In this document: positions 18,247-26,152 of the stretch, piece after piece
How the letters are laid out: each line of letters starts with the position of its first letter
Numbering within the stretch: position 1 is the stretch's first letter
NCBI GenBank assembly: GCA_003282885.1
Contig: QBYJ01000017.1
Span: forward strand, 1 to 32,234
Length of the DNA: 32,234 bases
Direction of reading: 5' to 3'
From: SAR116 cluster bacterium AG-325-F22
Lineage (GTDB): Bacteria; Pseudomonadota; Alphaproteobacteria; Puniceispirillales; Marisalimonadaceae
Notes under the pieces: model-generated
Told to the model about the DNA's origin: nothing
Seen by the model: the letters and a program-made list of their open reading frames with translations, nothing else
Databases searched by the model: none
Made by a program: the position numbers and the translations under genes

Positions 18247-19182
18247 TCATTGATTTTGTATCCATTTTTCGGCATCAAGAGCGGCCATACAACCCATACC
18301 AGCAGCTGTTACTGCTTGTCGATAAATTTTGTCAACGCAATCACCAGCAGCAAAAACACCTTCGATATTTGTAATAGATGTTCCAGGTTTTTGTGCAACA
18401 ATATAACCTTCTTCATCCAGTTCAAGAAATCCTTTAAATGGTTCGGTAGAAGGACTGTGTCCAATAGCGATAAAAACACCTTGAACTTTGATTATCTTAG
18501 GTTTGACTGAATTTTTAGCTTTTAATTCTAATGAATTAACTCCCTTTTCGTCACCTAATATTTCACTTACAACATTATTCCAAATTATATTAATATTCTC
18601 CTTAGCAAAAAGTCTTTCTTGCAAAATTTTTTCTGCTCTTAATTCATCTCGTCTATGAATTAATATTACCTTTGAACAAATATTGGATAAATATAAAGCC
18701 TCCTCGACAGCTGTATTACCACCCCCAACGACAGCAACTTCTTTGTTTCTATAGAAAAAACCATCACATGTAGCACATGCAGAGACCCCTTTACCATTAA
18801 ATTTATTTTCACTTTCAATACCTAACCACTTAGCTTGAGCACCCGTAGCTATAATAACTGTGTTTGCAGATAATGTGCTCTTAGAGTCTAGTGAAATAGT
18901 TTTACTATCTTTTTTAAAATCAACACTAACAACTACATCATTTATTATCCGCGCTCCAACATTTAAGGCTTGTGATCTCATTTGTTCCATCATCCAAGGT
19001 CCTTGAACAACATCAGCATAGCCAGGATAGTTTTCGACATCAGTCGTAATTGTTAATTGACCTCCGGGCTGAATTCCTTCTATGACTAAAGGCTTCAAAT
19101 TAGCTCTAGCGGCATAAATAGCTGCGGTTAGTCCTGCAGCACCAGAACCTATTATAACAACTTTTTCCTTTTGATTTTTCAT
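18247..19182 (-). CDS. trxB: Thioredoxin reductase TrxB
   Basis: FAD/NADPH enzyme that keeps thioredoxin reduced. The FAD-binding GSGAAG is at residues 12-17, IQPGGQLTITTDVENYPG is a family block, and the redox pair is Cys136-Ala-Thr-Cys139 (ACATCDGFFY). The NADPH site is VVGGGNTAVEEAL (from 151), and the C-terminal FAD motif is GVFAAGDCVD. At 311 residues it is full length. The start overlaps the purU stop by four bases (ATGA), so the two are translationally coupled. It is the last gene of the hydrolase-purU-trxB unit and converges on speB. Confidence 0.97.
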   Translation of the reverse strand: MKNQKEKVVIIGSGAAGLTAAIYAARANLKPLVIEGIQPGGQLTITTDVENYPGYADVVQGPWMMEQMRSQALNVGARIINDVVVSVDFKKDSKTISLDSKSTLSANTVIIATGAQAKWLGIESENKFNGKGVSACATCDGFFYRNKEVAVVGGGNTAVEEALYLSNICSKVILIHRRDELRAEKILQERLFAKENINIIWNNVVSEILGDEKGVNSLELKAKNSVKPKIIKVQGVFIAIGHSPSTEPFKGFLELDEEGYIVAQKPGTSITNIEGVFAAGDCVDKIYRQAVTAAGMGCMAALDAEKWIQNQ

Positions 19183-20057
19183 CCTAAAACCCTTTGTCCT
19201 TTAAAAACTATTGTTCTTTTACCATTCAAAAAAACTCTGTTTTCAGAATGAGCTTTTAACGCTCTAAAGAGAACTCTTGCTTCTACATCTCTTCCTATTA
19301 AAACTAAATCATTAGGCATCATTTCATGATCAACTTCTTGCGTGTCCTGTTCTATTATAGGCCCTTCATCTAACTCTTTAGTAACATAATGAGCTGTTGC
19401 ACCAATAACTTTAACTCCTCTATCAAAGGCCTGATGATAGGGTTTAGCCCCTTTAAAACTAGGTAAGAAACTATGGTGAATGTTAATAATCTTTCCTTCA
19501 AATTCATGCGTAAATTCTTCTGAAAGTACTTGCATGTATCGAGCTAGTACTATTAACTCTACTTCATTATTATAAACAATTTCTTTAATTTTTAATTCTT
19601 GATCTTCTTTGTTTATTTTGTTGATAGGCAAAAAATAAAAAGGGATGTCGGAAAAACTTGCAATATCTTCAGCAATTTTATGATTTGAAATAATTGCTTT
19701 AACATTCAAGTTTAAAGAGTTGCTTCTTATTCGAAAAAGAAGGTCGTTTAAACAGTGGTCAAATTTTGATACCATAATGACTGTATTCATAGAATTTTCA
19801 ATTTCTCCTAAGAAAAATTCTGCATGTAATTCCTTTGATAACAAGTTTAAATTATACTCTAATTTTGATAATATATTTGGGTCACTAAGCGTAAAACTTT
19901 GCCTAATAAAAAAATTTCTGTTTTGTTGGTCTGTAAACTGTTTAGACTCTACGATATTGCATTTATAATTTGCTAGTAATGTAGAAATTTTTGAAACAAT
20001 TCCGACTTGGTCTCTACAAGATAATCTTAAAACATGTGTTTCAATTTTATTCATCAT
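19179..20057 (-). CDS. purU: Formyltetrahydrofolate deformylase PurU
   Basis: Hydrolyses 10-formyl-THF to THF and formate and balances one-carbon pools. An N-terminal ACT domain (residues about 6-85, LSCRDQVGIVSKISTLLANYKCNIVESKQF) is followed by a formyltransferase-type hydrolase domain. The latter contains VLARYMQVLSEEF, the catalytic INIHHSFLPSFKGAKPYHQAF, and IGATAHYVTKELDEGPIIEQD. Length (292) is usual. It lies between an alpha/beta hydrolase (45 bases upstream) and trxB (overlapping). Confidence 0.95.
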   Translation of the reverse strand: MMNKIETHVLRLSCRDQVGIVSKISTLLANYKCNIVESKQFTDQQNRNFFIRQSFTLSDPNILSKLEYNLNLLSKELHAEFFLGEIENSMNTVIMVSKFDHCLNDLLFRIRSNSLNLNVKAIISNHKIAEDIASFSDIPFYFLPINKINKEDQELKIKEIVYNNEVELIVLARYMQVLSEEFTHEFEGKIINIHHSFLPSFKGAKPYHQAFDRGVKVIGATAHYVTKELDEGPIIEQDTQEVDHEMMPNDLVLIGRDVEARVLFRALKAHSENRVFLNGKRTIVFKGQRVLG

Positions 20058-20102
20058 GATTATCTAATACAATTTTTATTATTGTGAAACAACATGATAT
20101 AT

Positions 20103-20924
20103 TTAATCTTCAAGAAATTTTTTTGAAACTTCATAAAATTCATCCGGAGTTTCTATATGTAAGAAATGACCAGCATTTTTAATTTTATAAAATTTAATAT
20201 TCGTAAAATAGTTTTTAAAAACTTCAAATTGGTCTTCATTTACATAATCACTTTTGCCTCCATAAATACATAGTGATTTTATGTCTACTTTATTATTAGT
20301 TTCCATTTTAGGAAATGATCGTAAATCAATCATTGCTCTTTTAATTGCAGTTAAATTTATTGACCAACTATATTTTCCGTCAATAAGTTGAAGATTTTGA
20401 AGCAAAAATAATCTTAAAAATTTTTGATCAATATGATTTAACAATAATTCATCTGCATGATTTCTATTTTTTACTATTCTTAAATTTAAATTTAATAAAG
20501 CATCTATTATCCTATTATCATAGTTTTTATAATTAACTGGAGCAATATCAGCTATAATTATTTTATTTATGTAATTTGGATTAGATAATGCAAGTAACAT
20601 TGCTAATTTTCCACCCATGGAATGACCTAACAAGTTAGTTTTCTTTATTTCAAGATAGTTAAATAAATTTAATATATCTTCTATCATTAATGAATAAGAT
20701 ATATTTTCGTTAAAAACGTTTCCTCCATGATTTCTTAGATCAACTGTGATAATAATAGTTTTTTTGTTTTGACTCATTTTTTTTGCGAAAGATTGCCAAT
20801 TTTTTCCTCTCCCATAGAGACCGTGAAAAATAAATAATGTGTTAATATTCTCTTTATCAAATGAATGAATATATCTAGTATATTCGATTTTTTGTCCTTT
20901 TTTGTATATTTCAAAATTAATCAT
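20103..20924 (-). CDS. Alpha/beta hydrolase (YbfF-like esterase)
   Basis: Single-domain alpha/beta hydrolase of 273 residues. The oxyanion-hole HG is at residues 34-35 (FIFHGLYGRGKNW), the nucleophile elbow GHSMGG places Ser102 as catalytic, and His253 (NAGHFLHIE) completes the triad, with an acid in the IYGGKSDYVNE strand. The LYGRGKNWQSFAKKM and VDLRNHG blocks recall YbfF/abhydrolase-11 esterases. No signal peptide is seen, so it is cytoplasmic. It is the first gene of the unit that continues into purU and trxB. The substrate cannot be inferred. Confidence 0.85.
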   Translation of the reverse strand: MINFEIYKKGQKIEYTRYIHSFDKENINTLFIFHGLYGRGKNWQSFAKKMSQNKKTIIITVDLRNHGGNVFNENISYSLMIEDILNLFNYLEIKKTNLLGHSMGGKLAMLLALSNPNYINKIIIADIAPVNYKNYDNRIIDALLNLNLRIVKNRNHADELLLNHIDQKFLRLFLLQNLQLIDGKYSWSINLTAIKRAMIDLRSFPKMETNNKVDIKSLCIYGGKSDYVNEDQFEVFKNYFTNIKFYKIKNAGHFLHIETPDEFYEVSKKFLED

Positions 20925-21023
20925 ATTAATAACTTTGTATATTAAGACAAAAAAATTTAATGTTACGCTAGTTTAGCCGTATAGTATATTAGAATCATAA
21001 TAATAACTGAATAGGTTTTAAAA

Positions 21024-21290
21024 ATGGGTCAAGTAGTTAAATTAAACTTTTCAAATAAAATTGAAAATGAAAATATGGATTATGAATTTAAAGTTTATGA
21101 AGAGAAATTAATTAGGATTAGAGATAGTATAGAAAATTATCTTTGTCAATTTTCTGCTAATGAAAATGACGAACTTGCAGTTGCCTTAGCTGCTGGAAGA
21201 TATGCTACAATGAAACTAGCCCAACTTACTGGAGAAGCTGAAACAAAAAATTTTGTTCATGACTGTATTAAAACAACCCTAAATAATTAA
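21024..21290 (+). CDS. Small protein of unknown function (88 residues)
   Basis: Not recognised. The predicted product is soluble, has no signal peptide, and looks mostly alpha-helical: a central YEEKLIRIRDSIENYLCQF helix, then NDELAVALAAGRYATMKLAQLTGE. It reads as real protein (balanced composition, no low-complexity run). A short aggt lies 6 bases before the ATG. It diverges from the hydrolase operon and converges on the bactofilin genes, its stop codon lying inside a perfect inverted repeat. It is probably a single-gene unit. Confidence 0.7.
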   Translation: MGQVVKLNFSNKIENENMDYEFKVYEEKLIRIRDSIENYLCQFSANENDELAVALAAGRYATMKLAQLTGEAETKNFVHDCIKTTLNN

Positions 21291-21310
21291 TAAATGAAAT
21301 ATTAATTATT
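21282..21310. repeat. Perfect inverted repeat spanning two convergent stop codons
   Basis: AATAATTAAT (21282-21291) and ATTAATTATT (21301-21310) form a perfect 10-bp stem with a 9-base loop. The stop of the 88-residue ORF and the stop of the last bactofilin gene each lie in one arm. It could act as a weak two-way terminator, but the stem has no G-C pair and may be chance in such AT-rich DNA. Confidence 0.35.
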
Positions 21311-21624
21311 TAAGAAATTCTGGTTATACTTCCTGATACTTCTGCGCCAAGATCAATAGAAAGTGCGTTAGTTTTTAAATTACCTTCAACTTTAGCGCTA
21401 CTAGCTACATTTAAAGTGTTAGCAGCCACTTCACCTTTAACTAACCCTCCCAAAGTAACTTTATCAGCTATTAGATTACCGTCAAATATACTATTTGCCT
21501 CAAGCAAAACATCCTTAGCCCTTAATTCTCCTTTGAATCTTCCAGCAACAACCACAGATGATCCTGCAGAGTCAAGGTTGCCCTCCATTACTAATTCTTC
21601 TGATATATATGTAATTTCACTCAT
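21310..21624 (-). CDS. Bactofilin (third of three)
   Basis: Polymer-forming cytoskeletal protein of 104 residues. Almost the whole chain is the bactofilin right-handed beta-helix, visible as short repeats of the form (V/I)xGxxxGxxxAxxVxLxxxxxxxGxL, from GNLDSAGSSVVVAGRFKGELRAKDVLLEANSIFDGNL to VEGNLKTNALSIDLGAEVSGSI. The flanks are minimal. AGGGAT lies 5 bases before the ATG. It is the last of three tandem bactofilin genes on this strand, 25 bases after the second, and shares their leftward sigma-54 promoter. Confidence 0.92.
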   Translation of the reverse strand: MSEITYISEELVMEGNLDSAGSSVVVAGRFKGELRAKDVLLEANSIFDGNLIADKVTLGGLVKGEVAANTLNVASSAKVEGNLKTNALSIDLGAEVSGSITRIS

Positions 21625-21649
21625 GATAAATCCCTATAATAATCCTATA

Positions 21650-22042
21650 TTATTTTTCATTAGATTGCTCTTCTTGAGCAATTTCTTGATTTTCTTGTGT
21701 TTCATCTACATTGTTGGTGTCAGTTTCATTCCAATTATGGACTACCCTACAATTTAAAGCTGCTCCTCTATCCATTTGTAAAGATTTGTAGTGAACCTCC
21801 CCACTTATACGAGATGTTTCTGTTAGCCAAACACTATCAGCTTGCATTTTGCCCTCATATTCTCCAGCAATAACAACTAGTTCTGATTCTACGGCGCCAA
21901 GAAACTTACCAGAAGAACCAATTGTAACTTTTTCAGTTGTCAAATCAGCTTCAACATATCCATTTATTTCTATAGATTTTGCATTTGATATTTTTCCACT
22001 AAAGCGGGCTCCTGATCCTAAAACTGCCTGTTTGTTAGCCAT
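21650..22042 (-). CDS. Bactofilin (second of three)
   Basis: A 130-residue bactofilin. The beta-helix core spans about residues 8-105 (SGARFSGKISNAKSIEINGYVEADLTTEKVTIGSSGKFLG to ISGEVHYKSLQMDRGAALNCRVV). A charged tail rich in Glu, Asn and Gln (ETDTNNVDETQENQEIAQEEQ) follows and is likely disordered. GGGAGA precedes the ATG by 7 bases. It differs from its two neighbours in that acidic tail, so the three are not simple duplicates and may co-polymerise or have separate partners. Confidence 0.92.
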   Translation of the reverse strand: MANKQAVLGSGARFSGKISNAKSIEINGYVEADLTTEKVTIGSSGKFLGAVESELVVIAGEYEGKMQADSVWLTETSRISGEVHYKSLQMDRGAALNCRVVHNWNETDTNNVDETQENQEIAQEEQSNEK

Positions 22043-22054
22043 AAATAATCTCCC

Positions 22055-22399
22055 TTAGTTTTTACTTTTTCTTTTACCAATTTGAGCTTCAACAACAGCT
22101 CCCTCTTCAATAGAGATGTTTTCATAAAAAACTTCACCAGAAATTTTTCCAGTTGATTTTATTGAAACAACATCGCCTGATACTTGCCCATCACACTTTC
22201 CCGACACTGTAACTACATCAGCATCTACATTACCTTTTAAAGTGCCAGTATCTTCAACTGATAAACTATGACACTTAATATCTCCTACAACTGATCCTAG
22301 TAATACTACATCACCGTCTGCGGAAATTTTACCTTTTATCTTCATATCTCTTGATATAGTAGATTTTTCAGTTTCAATATCGTTTGTTTTTCCTAGCAT
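22055..22399 (-). CDS. Bactofilin (first of three)
   Basis: A 114-residue bactofilin and the promoter-proximal member of the trio. A short polar head (MLGKTNDIETEKSTISRDM) is followed by KIKGKISADGDVVLLGSVVGDIKCHSLSVEDTGTLKGNVDADVVTVSGKCDGQVSGDVVSIKSTGKISGEVFYENISIEEGAVVEAQIG in the typical six-residue beta-helix rhythm (described here in parts: KGKISADGDVVL, GTLKGNVDADVV, GKISGEVFYENI). It ends in a basic tail (KRKSKN). AGGA lies before the ATG. The upstream gap of 179 bases holds a strong sigma-54 promoter facing it. Confidence 0.93.
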   Translation of the reverse strand: MLGKTNDIETEKSTISRDMKIKGKISADGDVVLLGSVVGDIKCHSLSVEDTGTLKGNVDADVVTVSGKCDGQVSGDVVSIKSTGKISGEVFYENISIEEGAVVEAQIGKRKSKN

Positions 22400-22511
22400 T
22401 ATGGAAATCCTTTTATTAATTGATTTAAAAATTTTTTTTTAATTAACTTCAACTAAACTACTTTACTACAAATAAACGTAAAATAAAAAAATTATTTATA
22501 AAGCACTTATT

Positions 22512-22539
22512 TGGTATGAATGATGCAATTAACTTGCCA
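22512..22539. promoter_or_regulatory. Bidirectional sigma-54 promoter (bactofilins / M23 operon)
   Basis: Rightward core: TGGTATGAATGATGCA at 22512-22527 (GG and GC 10 bases apart; predicted start near 22538, about 40 bases before the ATG at 22579). Leftward core, read on the minus strand from 22539 to 22524: TGGCAAGTTAATTGCA, near-perfect against TGGCAC-N5-TTGCA (predicted start near 22513, about 113 bases before the first bactofilin ATG). The two share the palindrome TGCA at 22524-22527 as -12 element. Confidence 0.75.
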
Positions 22540-22578
22540 TAATAATAACCCTAAACAAAAAAATCAGAGATAAATATT

Positions 22579-22953
22579 ATGGCCGAAGAAATTATTGATT
22601 TAAGAGATCGTATAGAACAGATGAGAATACAGATTGAAAATGAGGCTGTAGAACAAATTTCACAAGACCCACCCCTAGAAATCCGTCAACAAACTAGTAA
22701 CTCAAATATCTCTTTGTCTTTGCAAAATAATAAAGATCATGCGAATCAAAATAATAATAAGCCATTAGATTCTAAAGATGTTTATAAAAATGATAAAAAA
22801 ATTGATAAGCCTCATATGAAAAAAGAAACCTTTCCCGCTGTTAGCTTATCAGTTAAAAACCCTGTTTCTAGTAAAGTTTTAATTTTTATGGTGACATTAC
22901 AGATTTTATCTAATATTGGAATTTTGTATTTTTTATATTTAGGTATGGAGTAG
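22579..22953 (+). CDS. Small single-pass membrane protein of unknown function
   Basis: A 124-residue protein. The N-terminal 25 residues (EEIIDLRDRIEQMRIQIENEAVEQI) should form a short coiled coil. A polar, Asn/Lys/Asp-rich middle is probably disordered. A single membrane helix lies at the C-terminus (about residues 99-121, KVLIFMVTLQILSNIGILYFLYLG). This suggests a tail-anchored cytoplasmic adaptor. It is translationally coupled to the M23 peptidase gene (3 bases between them) and diverges from the bactofilins. I infer a link between cytoplasmic bactofilin polymers and the membrane-bound peptidase; no known family is recognised. Confidence 0.75.
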   Translation: MAEEIIDLRDRIEQMRIQIENEAVEQISQDPPLEIRQQTSNSNISLSLQNNKDHANQNNNKPLDSKDVYKNDKKIDKPHMKKETFPAVSLSVKNPVSSKVLIFMVTLQILSNIGILYFLYLGME

Positions 22954-22956
22954 TTA

Positions 22957-24348
22957 GTGGTGAATACCACGTTTAATAAGTTTGGAAAAAAACTTCCTCC
23001 GGTTAAGACAGGTCAACGTTTTGGAGAAGAAGTTAAAAAAGATAAAAAAGTAGGACTGTTTTCCGAAAGACGATTTCTAATTTTCACTAAAAAAGGGCCC
23101 ATAGAAATTGCATTTAAACCAATACACTATACTAGTGTACTTATAACAACAATTATTGGTTTAACTAGCATTGTTTACTGGTCTGCAAAGGGTATATATT
23201 CTGCAATAGATGTAGCAAAAAAAAACGATATAATTACTGAAGCCTCAGCCAATATAAATGATACAATAGAAAATGACTCAGATACTAATGTAAACATAAA
23301 TATTGAAGATCAGTCAAACATAACACTCCCTATTTTGAAAAAAGCAATTGTAGAAGTTGACAAAGTTGAAGTTTACGAACCAATCAAAAATAAAAATGAA
23401 AATGATTTTAATGAAGAAAGTAAATTAGCAAAAAAACTAAATTTTAAAGAGCTTAAAAACAAACTGACTACAGATTTAAAAAATAAAATAATTTTTAACT
23501 CAACAAAAACTATTGCTAAAAATAAGAATATCGATTTATATAACAAAACTCAAAGAAATCAAGATATTCCTAATGAATTGGTAAATCAATTACCAAATGA
23601 AAGCAATATCTTGATATCTGAAAATTACAAATCTAATACAAATCAAAACATTCAATATCCTCAACCTCCAAAACTAAATGATAAGGTTAAAAGTTTACGT
23701 TTTATTGCCACTGTTGACAATGAACTTATACAAATGGAAAATGTATTTAAGGCTATAAATGTAAAATTAAAAAACGATGATTTGGTAAGTATTGAAACAA
23801 TTATCAAAAATAATCAAACAATCGATCCAGACAGTGATGATTTTTTTAGAAGCCTAAAAAACCGCCTTAATTTACTAGCAATTTATAAAGAAGCACTACA
23901 AAATTTACCACTTAAACCACCAATGGAACATTATTACATTTCAAGTCCATATGGACCTAGGAAACATCCTGTAACTGGTAAATATAGAATGCATCATGGG
24001 ATAGACTTAGCAGGAACTTGGCAAGAAAATGTTTCAGTTTCTGCAGATGGTACAGTAGTTTTTGCTGGCTATCATGGGTCTTTTGGTAAAGTTATTCGTA
24101 TCAGACATAACTATGGTATTATGACAACTTATGGTCACTTAGCCAAAATAAATGTAAGAAGAGGAGACATAGTAAACGAAGGTCAAGTTATAGGTAAGAT
24201 GGGAAGGACTGGTAAAGTAAAAGGAGCTCATCTGCATTACGAGATTTCTGTTAATGGAAAGTCTCAAAATCCTGCCACATATATTAAAATAGGTAGAAAC
24301 CTTCTTAGTAGGACGAGTTTAAAAGGATATGCTAATAAAAATAAATGA
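22957..24348 (+). CDS. Membrane-anchored M23 (LytM) peptidoglycan endopeptidase
   Basis: A 463-residue protein. One membrane helix lies at about residues 52-75 (YTSVLITTIIGLTSIVYWSAK) behind a basic cytoplasmic head that includes a FSERRFLIFTKKGPIEIAF segment. A long Asn/Lys-rich periplasmic stalk follows, then a catalytic domain from about 325. Zinc ligands are intact: His346 and Asp350 (MHHGID), and His427 of HLHYE (His425 is the partner histidine). SSPYGPRKHPVTGKYR and TTYGHLAKINVRRGDIV are typical M23 blocks. It therefore should cut cross-links rather than be a degenerate activator. The start is GTG at 22957, with GGAG 6 bases upstream; a second GTG follows directly. M23 peptidases next to bactofilins control cell shape in other bacteria. 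Confidence 0.92.
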   Translation: MVNTTFNKFGKKLPPVKTGQRFGEEVKKDKKVGLFSERRFLIFTKKGPIEIAFKPIHYTSVLITTIIGLTSIVYWSAKGIYSAIDVAKKNDIITEASANINDTIENDSDTNVNINIEDQSNITLPILKKAIVEVDKVEVYEPIKNKNENDFNEESKLAKKLNFKELKNKLTTDLKNKIIFNSTKTIAKNKNIDLYNKTQRNQDIPNELVNQLPNESNILISENYKSNTNQNIQYPQPPKLNDKVKSLRFIATVDNELIQMENVFKAINVKLKNDDLVSIETIIKNNQTIDPDSDDFFRSLKNRLNLLAIYKEALQNLPLKPPMEHYYISSPYGPRKHPVTGKYRMHHGIDLAGTWQENVSVSADGTVVFAGYHGSFGKVIRIRHNYGIMTTYGHLAKINVRRGDIVNEGQVIGKMGRTGKVKGAHLHYEISVNGKSQNPATYIKIGRNLLSRTSLKGYANKNK

Positions 24349-24359
24349 TCTCAATAATT

Positions 24360-24375
24360 TGGCACAAATAATGCA
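24360..24375 (+). promoter_or_regulatory. Sigma-54 promoter of the 61-residue ORF
   Basis: TGGCACAAATAATGCA has the full TGGCAC -24 element and a TGCA -12 element, 10 bases between GG and GC. The predicted start near 24386 leaves a 19-base leader with GGAG at 24393-24396 and the ATG at 24405. It begins 12 bases after the M23 stop. Unlike the other two sites it has no opposed partner. Confidence 0.8.
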
Positions 24376-24404
24376 CTTTTCAAAAAACATTTGGAGATCG
24401 AATA

Positions 24405-24590
24405 ATGTTACCTAAGAAAATCAACGTTTCAAAAACCGTTGCACCTCAAAACAGTTTAAACAAATTAAATAAATATGTTATAAAGATTGATTATTTTGAC
24501 CAAGAAGGCACTAAGAATTTTGAGGACAATATCCCATTAAAATATATTTTTAATTCATCAGATATTAAATTATCTGAAATTAATATATAG
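24405..24590 (+). CDS. Small sigma-54-controlled protein of unknown function (61 residues)
   Basis: Not recognised. The product begins MLPKKINVSKTVAPQNSLNK. It continues with KYVIKIDYFDQEGTKNFEDN and ends IFNSSDIKLSEINI. It is soluble, with no signal peptide or cysteine, and probably folds as a short beta unit (VIKIDYFD). Evidence that it is a gene: a textbook sigma-54 promoter 45 bases upstream, a GGAG ribosome site at 8 bases, and a tightly matched ORF ending 24 bases before the convergent rpoN stop. It lies between the M23 gene and rpoN, in the sigma-54 cluster, which suggests a role tied to motility or envelope shape. Confidence 0.7.
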   Translation: MLPKKINVSKTVAPQNSLNKLNKYVIKIDYFDQEGTKNFEDNIPLKYIFNSSDIKLSEINI

Positions 24591-24613
24591 AGTATTATTT
24601 TAATATTTAGTAA

Positions 24614-26104
24614 TTAACCATTACAAAAATTTTGTAACCTTGTTTCTCTTCTTCTTTGAGAGCTTGATGGTATATTTAGCATATCTCTATACTTAGCTAC
24701 CGTCCTTCTAGCAACTTCCATCCCTTCCTTATTTAGTATTATTGCTAATTTGTCATCGCTTAGAGGTTTACCTGCAATTTCTGAAGAAATAAGAGATTTA
24801 ATAGTTTCTCTTACTGCCGATGCAGCATGGGATTCTGAATTTTCTGAACTAGCAATAGACGCAGAAAAAAAGTTTTTTAAAGGCATTACTCCCCACTCAG
24901 TCAAAATTAATTTACTATTAGTGACTCTTGAAACTGTGCTTTCGTGCATTCCTATTGCATCAGAAATATCTTTTAATATCATTGGTTTCATATGATTAAA
25001 ACCATGTCTGAAGAATCCTACCTGTTTTTTTACTATTTCAGCTGTTACTCTTATAATTGTTTTATTTCTTTGTTCTACTGCTTTTTTTAACCAACGTGCT
25101 TCACCTATTTTCTCATCAGCAAAGTTAGTGCCTTTTTCGTCAAAATTATAATTATTAATTTCTGAAATATACTCCTCATCTAAATCTACAGATGGCAATG
25201 TTGATCTATTTAAATCAATACGCCAACCCTTTTCGGTTTTTGATACAATTATATCTGGTTGGTCTATCATTATATTTTCTTGTTGGAATTGTTCAGCAGG
25301 TTTTGGATTTAAAGTTTTGATAATTTTAATCATTTTAAATAATTGTTCTTCAGTAACTTCACAAAGTTTGCTTACTTGTTTAAATTTTCCTATCGATAAA
25401 TATTGAAGATTTTTTAAAAGAATATCATAATGTTTGTTATAATAATTATTATCTATTAATTGAATTTTTAGACATTCAGCCAAACTTTCTGAAAATATTC
25501 CAACTGGTTCAAGTTTTTTTAATTTTTGAAGAGTTTTTTCAACTATAGAATTATTTATATTTAAATCCTCTGAAACTTTATCTATTGAAAAAGTAAACCA
25601 TCCACTAGGATGTAAATAATCAATCATTGCAATAGCAATTTCTTTATAATCTGAATTATGAAACTCAATATTAATTTGATTAACTAAATATTCCTTTAAA
25701 GAAGTTTTATTTTTTAATGTTTTTTCAATTACTTCACCTGCAGAGATATTATTACCTGATTTGAGAATCTCTTTATCATATAATTTTTTATTTTCTAGGT
25801 TTGCATTTGAAGATAAATGAGTATCAAAAGTGTTTTCTAAATCAATTTTATTTTCTTTTTTTACTAGTTCATTCGTATTATTCAAATTATCACAGACATT
25901 TTGATTGATCTTATCATTATTAATTAGTTTTTTTTCTGTAAATTCTTTTGTTTCTTGTAAAAATGGATTTTCTAATTGGGCTTTTTCAATATAATCAGAC
26001 AATTCAATATTAGTTAATTGTAATAATTTTATTGCTTGTTGTAATTGAGGTGTCATTATTAATGACTGGTTTTGTTTTAATTTTAACTGATGTCCTAACT
26101 TCAT
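24614..26104 (-). CDS. rpoN: RNA polymerase sigma-54 factor RpoN
   Basis: Alternative sigma factor needing AAA+ activators. The N-terminal activator-interacting region is clear (LGHQLKLKQNQSLIMTPQLQQAIKLLQLTNIELSDYI), followed by an acidic, Asn-rich region II and the core-binding domain. The helix-turn-helix contains KDISDAIGMHESTVSRVTNSK, and the C-terminal RpoN box is ARRTVAKYRDMLNIPSSSQRR. I start it at the ATG at 26104 (MKLGHQ), four codons inside the longest frame (ATG at 26116). GGAG then lies 6 bases upstream as the ribosome site, and the family also starts at this point. It is flanked by genes carrying sigma-54 promoters on both sides. Confidence 0.96.
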   Translation of the reverse strand: MKLGHQLKLKQNQSLIMTPQLQQAIKLLQLTNIELSDYIEKAQLENPFLQETKEFTEKKLINNDKINQNVCDNLNNTNELVKKENKIDLENTFDTHLSSNANLENKKLYDKEILKSGNNISAGEVIEKTLKNKTSLKEYLVNQINIEFHNSDYKEIAIAMIDYLHPSGWFTFSIDKVSEDLNINNSIVEKTLQKLKKLEPVGIFSESLAECLKIQLIDNNYYNKHYDILLKNLQYLSIGKFKQVSKLCEVTEEQLFKMIKIIKTLNPKPAEQFQQENIMIDQPDIIVSKTEKGWRIDLNRSTLPSVDLDEEYISEINNYNFDEKGTNFADEKIGEARWLKKAVEQRNKTIIRVTAEIVKKQVGFFRHGFNHMKPMILKDISDAIGMHESTVSRVTNSKLILTEWGVMPLKNFFSASIASSENSESHAASAVRETIKSLISSEIAGKPLSDDKLAIILNKEGMEVARRTVAKYRDMLNIPSSSQRRRETRLQNFCNG

Positions 26105-26152
26105 ATCAATCTCCATTTATAATTTTATACCGATGATGAAAAGAAAAACAGA

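Noticed and set aside
21282-21310. The 10-bp inverted repeat as a strong bidirectional terminator
   Set aside because: The stem contains only A-T pairs and neither side is followed by a clean T-run, so it is listed only as a repeat.
22055-24348. A horizontally acquired island
   Set aside because: Base composition and codon use look like the rest of the window and no integrase, tRNA edge or flanking repeat is seen.
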